NCBI GenBank assembly: GCA_020073465.1
Contig: JAIQFC010000005.1
Location: 284,452-348,451 of the forward strand
DNA length: 64,000 nucleotides
Reading direction: 5' to 3'
Source of the DNA: Terriglobia bacterium
Lineage (GTDB): Bacteria; Acidobacteriota; Terriglobia; Terriglobales; Acidobacteriaceae
The first letter of the stretch is position 1; the number at the start of each line of letters is the position of its first letter. The notes below the pieces were generated by a model. It did not search any database, was not told the DNA's origin, and worked only from the letters and a program-made list of their open reading frames with translations. A program made the position numbers and the translations under genes. This document shows positions 15,900-23,515 of the stretch, piece by piece.

Positions 15900-17183
15900 T
15901 TAGGGCTTCTTGAAAACCACTCCACCCTTCATCACGAAATCCACTTTCTCCATCACCGCAACGTCTGCCAGAGGATCCCCCGGCACTGCCACGATATCCG
16001 CCAGCTTGCCCGCCTCGATCGTGCCCAAGGAATCCTGCATCCCCATCAACTCCGCTGCCGTAACCGTCGCCGACCGGATTGCTTGTGCCGGAGTCATGCC
16101 GAACGTCACCATGGACGAGAATTCCTTCGCCGGATTCACTTTCCAGTCAAACCCGCCCGCATCGGTTCCGAAGGCAATCTTGACCCCCGCTTTCATCGCG
16201 CGCCGGAACGTGTCTTCATGAATCTGGATCATCTTTACCCACACCGGAGCCCCCTCAGCCGCCCGCCTCTGCGCCACGTACTCCCCGACATAAATCGTGG
16301 GCACATAGAAAATCCCGCGCGACGCCATCGTCTTCAGGTCTTCCTCTGCGATGTAGTTTCCGTGTTCAATCGTATCCACGCCTGCCTCAACCGAATTGTG
16401 CACGCCGTGCAACGCCATCGCGTGCGAGGCAACTTTGTGGCGCTCGCGGTGTGCCTCGTCCACGATCGCGCGCAGTTCATCCAGAGTGAACGTGGGAATG
16501 TCATCGAGCACTCCGTCTTCCAGCACGCGATAGGAGCGGTCGCTGTAGACTTTGATCCAATCCGCTCCGTGGCTGATCTGCTCGCGCACCGCCTGACGGG
16601 CGTTGTCGGCGCCGTCGACCACCTGCACGCCGTGCGGCACCGGAACGTTCGGCGCATATCCCGTAAGCGGATACGCTCCCGTCACATCCATCGCTCGCGT
16701 CGCCACCTGCATACGCGGCCCCGGAATCACCCCAGTGTTAATCGCTGTCTTGACGTCCACATCGGCATAACCCGCGCCTTCGGTCTCGAGATCGCGGAGC
16801 GACGTGAACCCGTACTCTAGCGCCCGCCGCACATTCACCGTCGCGAGGATCGTCCGATACTCCGGCGACTGTTTGAGCAGTTGATCGTCATAGTCCGCCG
16901 CCGTGATGTCCCCTTGCAGCAGGATGTGGGTGTGGGTGTCGATCAATCCCGCGAGACAGGTTTCCCGCGAAAGATCGATGACTTCTGCTCCCGCCGGCGC
17001 ACTGGCGCCGACTTCCTTGATCTTCCCGCCGTCGACGACGATGACCATATTCTTGCGGGATGTGTCCGCGCGCCCATCGAACAAGCTTCCACATCGCATC
17101 GCAATGACCTTCGAAGGTGTCTGCCCCGCCAGACTGGAGATTGTCGCCATCAAAAGGGAAAGAATCCAGGCAACCCTGTGCAT
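15900..17183 (-). CDS. Secreted metal-dependent amidohydrolase
   Basis: This 427-residue protein has a signal peptide (MHRVAWILSLLMATISSLAG) and an AGGAGGA ribosome site. It is an amidohydrolase of the imidazolonepropionase/Xaa-Pro dipeptidase-like group (PF01979). Visible parts are the HxH in GLIDTHTHILL, the bridging-lysine region DWIKVYSD, further His in SHAMALHG and EHGNY, and the catalytic Asp in FGTDAGGF. The C-terminal composite sheet has GTIEAGKLADIVAVPGDPL. Exported members often act as di- or cyclic-peptidases or lactonases in Acidobacteriota; the substrate is unknown. A frame extending to 17354 is open but lacks a better start. Confidence 0.9.
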   Translation of the reverse strand: MHRVAWILSLLMATISSLAGQTPSKVIAMRCGSLFDGRADTSRKNMVIVVDGGKIKEVGASAPAGAEVIDLSRETCLAGLIDTHTHILLQGDITAADYDDQLLKQSPEYRTILATVNVRRALEYGFTSLRDLETEGAGYADVDVKTAINTGVIPGPRMQVATRAMDVTGAYPLTGYAPNVPVPHGVQVVDGADNARQAVREQISHGADWIKVYSDRSYRVLEDGVLDDIPTFTLDELRAIVDEAHRERHKVASHAMALHGVHNSVEAGVDTIEHGNYIAEEDLKTMASRGIFYVPTIYVGEYVAQRRAAEGAPVWVKMIQIHEDTFRRAMKAGVKIAFGTDAGGFDWKVNPAKEFSSMVTFGMTPAQAIRSATVTAAELMGMQDSLGTIEAGKLADIVAVPGDPLADVAVMEKVDFVMKGGVVFKKP

Positions 17184-17576
17184 CGCACTCCTCCTATCAC
17201 TGAGAACTGAGAACTGTCTTTCTGCATTTCCTGTGCACGTCCTGTGGACATTCCGGCTGCCCACTCTACCAGATTCTTCCCACGCCCTCGCCCTTACTCG
17301 AAACCCATCGCGTTCCACGCACCTTACCTCAAGCTCTTTGAGCCTTTTCTTCATCTGCGTGAATCCGCGAAATCTGCGGCCAAGTTTTTCCTCAACTGCA
17401 CCAAAAATACTGAATTGACCCCGCGCCGTTTCGCTCGTACATTCTCCTTCGCCCTCACAGAAAAAATGAACTGGTCATCGCACCGAAGACAGCAATCCGG
17501 TCCGAACCAGTGACGGTCAACTCACTCAACATATCAATAGTCGACAATCAACAACACCTGAACGGTTGGACGCCCC
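17184..17576. other. Gene-free spacer with a short iterated-word tract
   Basis: In this 393-base spacer, 17201-17218 iterates GAGAACTGAGAACTG directly upstream of the amidohydrolase ribosome site. The remainder has no terminator, repeat-family copy or supported frame. Confidence 0.5.
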
Positions 17577-17888
17577 ATGAGAGCAGCCGAGTGGAAGACG
17601 TATCGCACCCGCTTCCTGGTCAAAGCCAAGCAACTCAGTTCCAATCTCACTTTCACCGACGCTCTCGGCCGTCAGCACTCCGGCCGCAAGGGGGACTACC
17701 TCGTGGAATTTTCCGACGGCGTCCTGCGCATCGCACCTCGCCAGATCTTTGAAGACATTTACGTTCCCATGGCCGTGGACGACGCCAGGCTCCTTCCTCA
17801 GCAGGACGAGCCTTCGCGCCTTGGCCGCAAAGTACCCCAACCCTGTCGCGACCGCCGCCCCGTCAGCAATCGCATGGGCCTGATGTGA
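17577..17888 (+). CDS. Small conserved-looking hypothetical protein
   Basis: This 103-residue frame opens MRAAEWKTYRTRFLVKAKQL and contains a compact segment, GRKGDYLVEFSDGVLRIAPR, followed by QIFEDIYVPM and a low-complexity tail. The ATG has no strong ribosome site. Coding character (balanced hydrophobic pattern, a predicted beta-rich core) favours a real gene, but no family is recognised. It lies at the head of the repeat-dense 17.9-20.2 kb stretch. Confidence 0.5.
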   Translation: MRAAEWKTYRTRFLVKAKQLSSNLTFTDALGRQHSGRKGDYLVEFSDGVLRIAPRQIFEDIYVPMAVDDARLLPQQDEPSRLGRKVPQPCRDRRPVSNRMGLM

Positions 17889-17933
17889 GGCTGCTGAAAA
17901 TGGCAGGAAAGGACAAGACCCAGCCGAGCCGCC

Positions 17934-18023
17934 CGTCCCGTAGGGACGATCGACAATAGCCCGCCACTTCCAGTGGCGGGAACCGAAAGACCAACAAAAA
18001 CCAAGCGTCCCATAGGGACGCTT
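17934..18023 (+). repeat. Three-hairpin repeat, copy a
   Basis: Hairpin 1 is CGTCCC-GTA-GGGACG (17934-17948). After a spacer ending AATAG, hairpin 2 is CCCGCCACT-TCC-AGTGGCGGG (17960-17980). After ~22 bases, hairpin 3 is AAGCGTCCC-ATA-GGGACGCTT (18003-18023). The same order recurs with different hairpin 2 stems elsewhere in the window. Confidence 0.85.
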
Positions 18024-18449
18024 GAAAAGCCACACCAGACCTCTTGAATTGAATAACGGCGTTTCAGTTCCGCCGAAGCGCAATATGCAGCCCAGAAGAA
18101 CAATTGATCCAGCCCACAGAGGGACGAACGACACGATTCTGCACCCAATGAAGTGGTTCCAAAATGGGAAACTGCGCTCCCTCCAGGCCGCCTGCCCCAA
18201 ACGCCACTTCCACCCGTTGTGGAAAACGAGTCCCGACCCGCGCACCAAGCCCGTCATTGCTAGGGATACAACCTATGGTATTTCCCTATTGACAGCCACA
18301 ATAAGCGGGAGTAAGTTTGCAATCCCAGACAGCGAATTTCACCTCACGGGAATGGGGCGAAATCCGCAAACGGAAGTGAGCAGTCAGAAGGAAACGCGGA
18401 CCGCGCCGAGCCAGAGGTGACCCGGCGCTTCTGCATAGCAAGGCTCAGA

Positions 18450-18509
18450 CTTTCGGGCGCCCAGACTTATGATCCGGAGACTTGGATCATAAGGCCGGCG
18501 GCCCGAAAG
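18450..18509. repeat. Nested long hairpin upstream of the gene at 18728
   Basis: An outer 9-bp arm pair (CTTTCGGGC at 18450-18458, GCCCGAAAG at 18501-18509) encloses a perfect 10-bp arm pair (CTTATGATCC at 18466-18475, GGATCATAAG at 18484-18493) around an 8-base loop. A further hairpin, GCTTCAGC-CCTA-GCTGAAGC, follows at 18541-18560, and then iterated GAAGCCCG words ending in TTTTT at 18586-18590. Two cycles of such GAAGCC words plus a T run precede the gene, which would suit a terminator- or attenuator-like leader, though this is inference. Confidence 0.65.
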
Positions 18510-18727
18510 CCTGAACCAAGGCCAAGGTCAGGCAGACGCAGCTTCAGCCCTAGCTGAAGCCCGAAGGCCGAAGCCCGAAGCCCGCTTTTTGTGCGGTGGC
18601 CGTTCCGCCGATCCTCCCCCGGCGGTGCGACAACTCATTGAAAAACAGCTATTTGTACGTGCTGGCGTTTCAGCTTTTGCCGAAGCCCGAAAGCTGAGAC
18701 CCGAAGCCGCTTTTTAGGAGCCCCGTA

Positions 18728-19603
18728 ATGGAAGCTTTGACCCGTCTCGTCTCCGAATCTTTGGCGCGCTACGGCCTGGATCGCCCGGTGGACTACCGCC
18801 GCCTGCAGTGGTCGCACTGGTTCCGTTGCGAATCGCTCCACAGCCTTCTGTGCGTTCCCAGCAAGCCCGGCGTCTTCGCCCTCGCCGAAGAGATCATGGA
18901 GTTCGGCCCGTCGGCGCTTCACGGGGTCGGCAACAATCATGTGGGAACAGCCGCCCCCGGCTGTCCGGCCGAGCAAAGCTCGGCTGGCTCTGTTCGTGAA
19001 TCCGGACACAACGAGTCGTCAACGCTGGAGTCCCTTCAGGGACGGAATTCATTAGCCCAGCACGCAAGTGCTGGGTCAGATCGGCGGGTGGAGCGAGTCC
19101 CGGAGGGACGGCACACTGACAATTCCCGCCGCATGCTCGCTGTCGTCCAGTTTGGCGAAGACGACGACATGGCCTTCGTCCTCGATCGCCTGTTGTCCCG
19201 CGACAATCCGTTGCGTGCCCGCCTGCTCTCGGGACGCTGCTTCGTTCGCTACGTCGTCATCGAGGACCAATCCCAGCGCCGCAGCATCTGCAACGCCCTG
19301 AATCAATGGATGGTTTCCTCTGGGGAAAAAGCCTCCGGAATCGGCGCCCACTTCGCCTCGTCGCTCGAACTGAGTGTGGCCCGCGAAGACCGTGTGGGGC
19401 GGACACTCTTGTCCACCAGCCCGGGCACAGACCGTGTGGCCGCGGCCGACGCGCCCGCGAGTACCTGCGCCACGCCGTCGCAGCAGGCCGAACTCGATCT
19501 CAACCCGGCCCCGGAGTCTCCTGAGCCACAATCGGCGTCGCATCTCGATTCCGGAGCCGCCACCAATATTCACTGTCCCCAGCCCCTGCCCTCCGGCTTC
19601 TAA
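18728..19603 (+). CDS. Hypothetical protein with repeat elements absorbed into its reading frame
   Basis: This 291-residue product has AGGAG 8 bases before the ATG. Residues 1-~65 (MEALTRLVSESLARYGLDRP, then VPSKPGVFALAEEIMEFG) and ~138-220 (RRMLAVVQFGEDDDMAFVLD through ICNALNQWMVSS) look like two halves of one compact domain. Between them ~70 residues are encoded by repeats: paired hairpins at 18947-18984 and a three-hairpin element at 19030-19109. The C-terminal tail starts with another repeat at 19391-19417. The frame remains open across all of them. The family and function are unknown; a fold related to small nuclease-like domains is possible but unproven. Confidence 0.6.
   Translation: MEALTRLVSESLARYGLDRPVDYRRLQWSHWFRCESLHSLLCVPSKPGVFALAEEIMEFGPSALHGVGNNHVGTAAPGCPAEQSSAGSVRESGHNESSTLESLQGRNSLAQHASAGSDRRVERVPEGRHTDNSRRMLAVVQFGEDDDMAFVLDRLLSRDNPLRARLLSGRCFVRYVVIEDQSQRRSICNALNQWMVSSGEKASGIGAHFASSLELSVAREDRVGRTLLSTSPGTDRVAAADAPASTCATPSQQAELDLNPAPESPEPQSASHLDSGAATNIHCPQPLPSGF
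18947..18984 (+). repeat. Two-hairpin repeat inside a coding sequence
   Basis: ACAGCC...GGCTGT (18947-18964) is followed by GCCGAGC-AAA-GCTCGGC (18968-18984), both perfect. They lie in the interrupted part of the gene at 18728-19603. Confidence 0.7.
19030..19109 (+). repeat. Three-hairpin repeat, copy b, inside a coding sequence
   Basis: GTCCC-TTCA-GGGAC (19030-19043), then CCCAGCAC-GCAA-GTGCTGGG (19056-19075), then GTCCC-GGA-GGGAC (19097-19109). This is the standard order of the family, here read through in frame as part of a protein. Confidence 0.85.
19391..19417 (+). repeat. GTGTGGGGCGGACACTC hairpin repeat inside a coding sequence
   Basis: GGCGGACA (19398-19405) pairs with TGTCCACC (19410-19417) with one mismatch. 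The same element lies perfectly paired after the mntH stop codon (54621-54645) and the acnA stop codon (59126-59150). Confidence 0.75.
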
Positions 19604-19687
19604 AGGTGGAGGGATATTCGGCGGCGCCGAGGCGCTGCCTCGATGTTCTTTGTCATACAACTTTCGTAGACGGGATAACGAAGAACT

Positions 19688-19774
19688 CGTCCCGAAGGGA
19701 CGGCTGAAAATAGCCCGCCACTTCAAGTGGCGGGAAAGTTGAAAGCAACAACGCGTCGCGTCCCGTAGGGACGC
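19688..19774 (+). repeat. Three-hairpin repeat, copy c
   Basis: CGTCCC-GAA-GGGACG (19688-19702), CCCGCCACTT/AAGTGGCGGG (19714-19734) and GCGTCCC-GTA-GGGACGC (19758-19774). It fills most of the spacer between the genes ending at 19603 and starting at 19935. Confidence 0.85.
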
Positions 19775-19834
19775 TTGAAAGGCAGCATTAGGTTTCTCGT
19801 TGAGCGCCGTGAACGCATGCAGCACCGTGGAAGA

Positions 19835-19907
19835 GCGGCGCTTCAGCGCCGCGTTAGAAGCAGGCACGAAAATGAATTACGCCTTTAGCCGCTGATGTGT
19901 CAGCGGC
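19835..19907 (+). repeat. GCTTCNAGC hairpin plus TTTAGCCGCTGA hairpin (family 2)
   Basis: GCGGCGCT-TC-AGCGCCGC (19835-19852) is followed ~35 bases later by CTTTA then GCCGCTGA-TGTG-TCAGCGGC (19888-19907). The second hairpin ends 27 bases before the next gene start. Related copies lie near 31776, 34596, 54669 and 59197. Confidence 0.7.
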
Positions 19908-19934
19908 GGGAAGGTAACACGGAGGTTTCAGTCT

Positions 19935-20186
19935 ATGAAGATCGATGGAACAGAAGTTAATCAGTATGGTTGTCCGACGGAGGCCGCACGGGCCTATCAA
20001 CAAATGAGGCGTGAATGCCCGACCGCTATGGTTCAGGAGCAACCGCGGCTTCCCGGCGCTAGGCCCGCTTACGCAATCATGGGAACCATGCAAGGAAGAG
20101 TAGTCCGGTTGTCTTTGGATATGCCCTACGAGGGGACAGCCTGGATCAATGCAAACTCCCAACTACGTTCCAAGATCGGCTTGTAA
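19935..20186 (+). CDS. Small hypothetical protein
   Basis: This 83-residue frame starts MKIDGTEVNQYGCPTEAARA, with GGAGGT 8 bases upstream of the ATG. Amphipathic helical amino half, then MGTMQGRVVRLSLDMPYEGT, which looks like a short beta-rich piece. No family is recognised. The ribosome site supports translation. It could be a remnant or a young gene, since it begins directly after repeat hairpins. Confidence 0.45.
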   Translation: MKIDGTEVNQYGCPTEAARAYQQMRRECPTAMVQEQPRLPGARPAYAIMGTMQGRVVRLSLDMPYEGTAWINANSQLRSKIGL

Positions 20187-20203
20187 GCTGAAAAGAAATA
20201 CCA

Positions 20204-20216
20204 GCCCCGAAGGGGC
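20204..20216 (+). repeat. Solitary GCCCC-GAA-GGGGC hairpin
   Basis: A perfect 5-bp hairpin followed by GAAAG, matching only the third hairpin of the three-hairpin family. It lies upstream of the ribonucleotide reductase gene. No cobalamin riboswitch elements were seen around it. Confidence 0.5.
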
Positions 20217-20352
20217 GAAAGAAAACGATCTTTATCAATAATGCTCCACCCCCGAGCCAACCAGTTCGGGATCCCCGATTCCCGCATCCCCCCGTCCGGA
20301 CGCTCGAATCGGCCTGAAGACGCATAGAATCTAATAATGGAGAGAGAGTGCG

Positions 20353-23300
20353 ATGCCCGAAGTCAAAACTACAAATGAGCCCCAAGTAGCCACGACCGCC
20401 ACCCCGTCTAGCCCGATGAGCCCTGCCGTTCCGAAGAAGAAGGCCCCCGGCCTCTCCTTCCGCCGCTTCTTCACCAAGCCCGGCGTCTCTCCCTATAACG
20501 AGGTCGAATGGGACCTGCGCCTCGCCCAGATCACCGATGCCCAGGGCAACGTGATCTTCGAGCAGAAGGACGTTGAAGTCCCCAAAGACTGGTCGATGAC
20601 CGCCACCAACATCGTGGCCAGCAAATATCTGCACGGCAAGCTCGGCACCGCCGAGCGCGAGACCGGAGTCCGCCAACTCGTGGGCCGCGTCGCCGAAACC
20701 ATCCGCGACTGGGGATTGGCTCAGGGCTACTTCAAGACGCCCGAAGACGGCGCCACCTTCCACGACGAACTCGTGCATATCCTCATCCGCCAGTATGCCG
20801 CCTTCAACTCGCCCGTCTGGTTCAACGTGGGATGCGACCGCATCGAGCCCAACTCCGATGCCCGCAACTGGCACTGGAACGCGCAGACGCAGCAGGTCGA
20901 GTTCGGCGTTACCGGCTACAAGACGCCGCAATGCTCTGCCTGCTTCATCAACTCGGTGAAGGACTCTCTCGACTCGATCCTCACTCTGGCCAAGACCGAA
21001 GGCATGCTGTTCAAGTGGGGAAGCGGCACGGGAACGAATCTCTCTCCGCTGCGCTCCTCGACGGAAGGTCTGAGCGGCGGCGGCACTGCCAGCGGCCCGC
21101 TCAGCTTCATGAAAGGATTCGACGCCTTCGCCGGCGTCATCAAATCCGGTGGCAAGACCCGCCGCGCCGCCAAGATGGTCATCCTCAACGTCGACCATCC
21201 CGACATCGTTGACTTCGTCGAGTGCAAGATGAAGGAAGAAGCCAAGGCGCACGCGCTGGTCGCCATGGGATACGACGGCTCGCATCCCGACTCCGACGCC
21301 TACTCTTCCATCTTCTTCCAGAACGCCAACAACAGCGTTCGTGTCACCGACGACTTCATGTACGCCGTAGTCCGCGACACCGACTTTTCCACGAAAGCCG
21401 TGCAGGACGGCAGCGTCATGAAGACCTACAAGGCCAAAGAACTGCTGAAGAAGATTTCCGAAGCTACCTGGCACTGCGGTGATCCTGGCATGCAGTACGA
21501 CACCACGGTCAACCGCTGGCACACTTCGAAGAACACCGCGCGCATCAACGCCAGCAATCCCTGCAGCGAATACATGTTCCTCGACGATTCGGCCTGCAAC
21601 CTCGCCAGCCTGAACCTGCTGAAGTTCGCGCCCAACGGCACTTTCGACGTGGAAGCCTACCGCCACGCGGTCGACGTGCTGATCACCGCGCAGGAAATCA
21701 TCGTCGACAACGCCGGCTATCCCACCGAGCAGATCATGCGCAACTCGCATGACTACCGCCCCTTGGGCCTCGGCTATGCGAACTTGGGCGCGCTGCTGAT
21801 GGCCGCCGGCCATCCCTACGACTCTGATGGAGGCCGCGACTACGCCGCCTGCGTAACCGCCATCATGTGCGGCGAAGCCTACCTGCAGTCGTCGAGAATC
21901 GCGGAACAATGCGAGCCCCTGGTTCCGGCAACAGAAGCCACAAGGAAGGGCCTCGGCGAAACGAATCTCGGATCAAACGTCATGCCCGGCGGAGCCTGCC
22001 CCGGCTGGTACATCAACCGCGAACCGTTCCTCGACGTAATCCGCATGCACCGCGCGAGCGTCAACAACATCAACAAGGCCAACGTCCCCTCCGCGATCTA
22101 CGAAGCCAGCAAGCAATGCTGGGACGAAGCCCTCGCCCACGGCCAAAAGCACGGCTACCGCAACAGCCAGGTCACCGTCCTGGCCCCCACCGGCACCATC
22201 GGCTTCATGATGGACTGCGACACTACCGGAGTGGAGCCGGATCTGGCGCTGGTGAAGTACAAGAAGCTGGTCGGCGGCGGCATGATTAAGATCGTCAACA
22301 ACACCGTGCCCACCGCGCTGTTCAAGCTGGGGTATGACCACGATCAGGCCAACGCGATTGTCAGCTACATCGATGCGACCGGCACGATTGAAGGCGCGCC
22401 GCACATTAAGGACGAGCATCTGGCGGTGTTTGATTGCTCGTTCAAGCCGGCGAAGGGGACGCGGGCCATCCACTACATGGGCCATCTGCGGATGATGGCG
22501 GCGACGCAGCCGTTCATCTCCGGCGCGATCTCGAAGACCGTCAATCTTCCCGAGAACGCCACCGTGGAAGACATCATGGAGGCCTACCTGCAGGCCTGGA
22601 AGCTGGGGATCAAGGCGGTGGCCATCTACCGCGACGGATGCAAGAAGTCGCAGCCGCTGTCAGCGGCGGGGACCAAGACTGCTTCCTCCGGAAAGGAAGA
22701 GCCCCCGACCCTGGCCCAGCTTCGTGAAGAGGAGAATCTGAACGGGCCTCCGCGGGCGGTGCGGCACAAGCTGCAGGCGGAGCGCATGTCGGTCACGCAC
22801 AAGTTCAACATTGGCGGACACGAGGGCTACCTCACCGTCGGCCTCTATCCCGACGGCAGCCCGGGCGAAATCTTCATCACCATGGCCAAGGAAGGATCGA
22901 CAGTCAGTGGCCTGATGGACAGCTTCTCCTGCGCCGTGTCCATCGGGTTGCAGCATGGCGTGCCCTTGAAACTGCTGTGCGAGAAGTTTGAGCACACCCG
23001 CTTCGAGCCCAGCGGCTGGAGCAACAATCCCGACATCGGCTATGCCAAGTCGATCATGGACTACATCTTCCGCTGGCTGCATTCGCGCTTCCTGACCGGA
23101 CAGCAGCAGATGCTGTTTGACAATCTGCGTCCCAAGTCCTGGCCCGCTTTGAATGGAGACGGAATCGCCGAGGCGAACGGCTCCTCGGAACAACCGCGAA
23201 CGGAGAATCGGGAACTGAGATCTGGTTCTCCCGTGCACGCCGCCGACGCGCTGTCGAGCCTCGTCGACCTGGGCGACGCCCCGACCTGCAGCTTCTGCGG

Positions 23301-23370
23301 CAGCATCATGACGCGGAATGGGAGCTGCTACCGGTGCATGAGCTGCGGAAGTACGAGCGGGTGCTCGTAA
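20353..23370 (+). CDS. nrdJ: Adenosylcobalamin-dependent (class II) ribonucleoside-diphosphate reductase
   Basis: This 1005-residue protein reduces ribonucleotides to deoxyribonucleotides with a B12-derived thiyl radical. After a ~45-residue leader it shows FNSPVWFNVG, the first redox Cys in TPQCSACFINSV, GSGTGTNLSPLR and the active-site block NPCSEYMFLDDSACNLASLNL. PTGTIGFMMDCDTTGVEPD comes next, and the C-terminal part has a TSCPD-type domain. The tail is a cysteine-rich ribbon (CSFCGSIMTRNGSC, then CYRCMSCG), as in NrdJz-type enzymes, likely re-reducing the active site. GAGAGAG precedes the ATG. No class I genes are in the window, and oxygen-independent DNA precursor supply is implied. Confidence 0.95.
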   Translation: MPEVKTTNEPQVATTATPSSPMSPAVPKKKAPGLSFRRFFTKPGVSPYNEVEWDLRLAQITDAQGNVIFEQKDVEVPKDWSMTATNIVASKYLHGKLGTAERETGVRQLVGRVAETIRDWGLAQGYFKTPEDGATFHDELVHILIRQYAAFNSPVWFNVGCDRIEPNSDARNWHWNAQTQQVEFGVTGYKTPQCSACFINSVKDSLDSILTLAKTEGMLFKWGSGTGTNLSPLRSSTEGLSGGGTASGPLSFMKGFDAFAGVIKSGGKTRRAAKMVILNVDHPDIVDFVECKMKEEAKAHALVAMGYDGSHPDSDAYSSIFFQNANNSVRVTDDFMYAVVRDTDFSTKAVQDGSVMKTYKAKELLKKISEATWHCGDPGMQYDTTVNRWHTSKNTARINASNPCSEYMFLDDSACNLASLNLLKFAPNGTFDVEAYRHAVDVLITAQEIIVDNAGYPTEQIMRNSHDYRPLGLGYANLGALLMAAGHPYDSDGGRDYAACVTAIMCGEAYLQSSRIAEQCEPLVPATEATRKGLGETNLGSNVMPGGACPGWYINREPFLDVIRMHRASVNNINKANVPSAIYEASKQCWDEALAHGQKHGYRNSQVTVLAPTGTIGFMMDCDTTGVEPDLALVKYKKLVGGGMIKIVNNTVPTALFKLGYDHDQANAIVSYIDATGTIEGAPHIKDEHLAVFDCSFKPAKGTRAIHYMGHLRMMAATQPFISGAISKTVNLPENATVEDIMEAYLQAWKLGIKAVAIYRDGCKKSQPLSAAGTKTASSGKEEPPTLAQLREEENLNGPPRAVRHKLQAERMSVTHKFNIGGHEGYLTVGLYPDGSPGEIFITMAKEGSTVSGLMDSFSCAVSIGLQHGVPLKLLCEKFEHTRFEPSGWSNNPDIGYAKSIMDYIFRWLHSRFLTGQQQMLFDNLRPKSWPALNGDGIAEANGSSEQPRTENRELRSGSPVHAADALSSLVDLGDAPTCSFCGSIMTRNGSCYRCMSCGSTSGCS

Positions 23371-23394
23371 CTAACTTTGTTCGCTGATTTTTGT

Positions 23395-23416
23395 CGGTGC
23401 CAAGTAGTTGGCACCG
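23395..23416. terminator. Hairpin after nrdJ (weak terminator candidate)
   Basis: CGGTGCCAA-GTAG-TTGGCACCG is a perfect 9-bp stem, 25 bases after the nrdJ stop codon. No T run follows on the plus strand, although TTTTT precedes it, so its terminator activity is uncertain. Confidence 0.4.
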
Positions 23417-23515
23417 GAAACAAGGGCCCTACAACCAAATTTGAGAGACGTACTGTGAAGGGGGTCACGGACGCCGTGGCTCCCTTTTGCTTTCGTAGTC
23501 AATGGCGAGGTCCAA

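Noticed and set aside
18022..18420. 132-codon plus-strand frame
   Set aside because: Begins inside a repeat hairpin, lacks a ribosome site and shows no coherent hydrophobic pattern; probably repeat debris.
20187..20352. Cobalamin riboswitch ahead of the B12-dependent reductase
   Set aside because: The spacer is only ~165 bases and lacks a recognisable B12 box or the multi-stem core; only a small GCCCC/GGGGC hairpin is seen.
20146..21909. 587-codon open frame on the minus strand across nrdJ
   Set aside because: It is antisense to a fully recognisable ribonucleotide reductase. The product is Val/Gly/Arg-rich without domains; such long antisense frames are expected at high GC with this codon bias.
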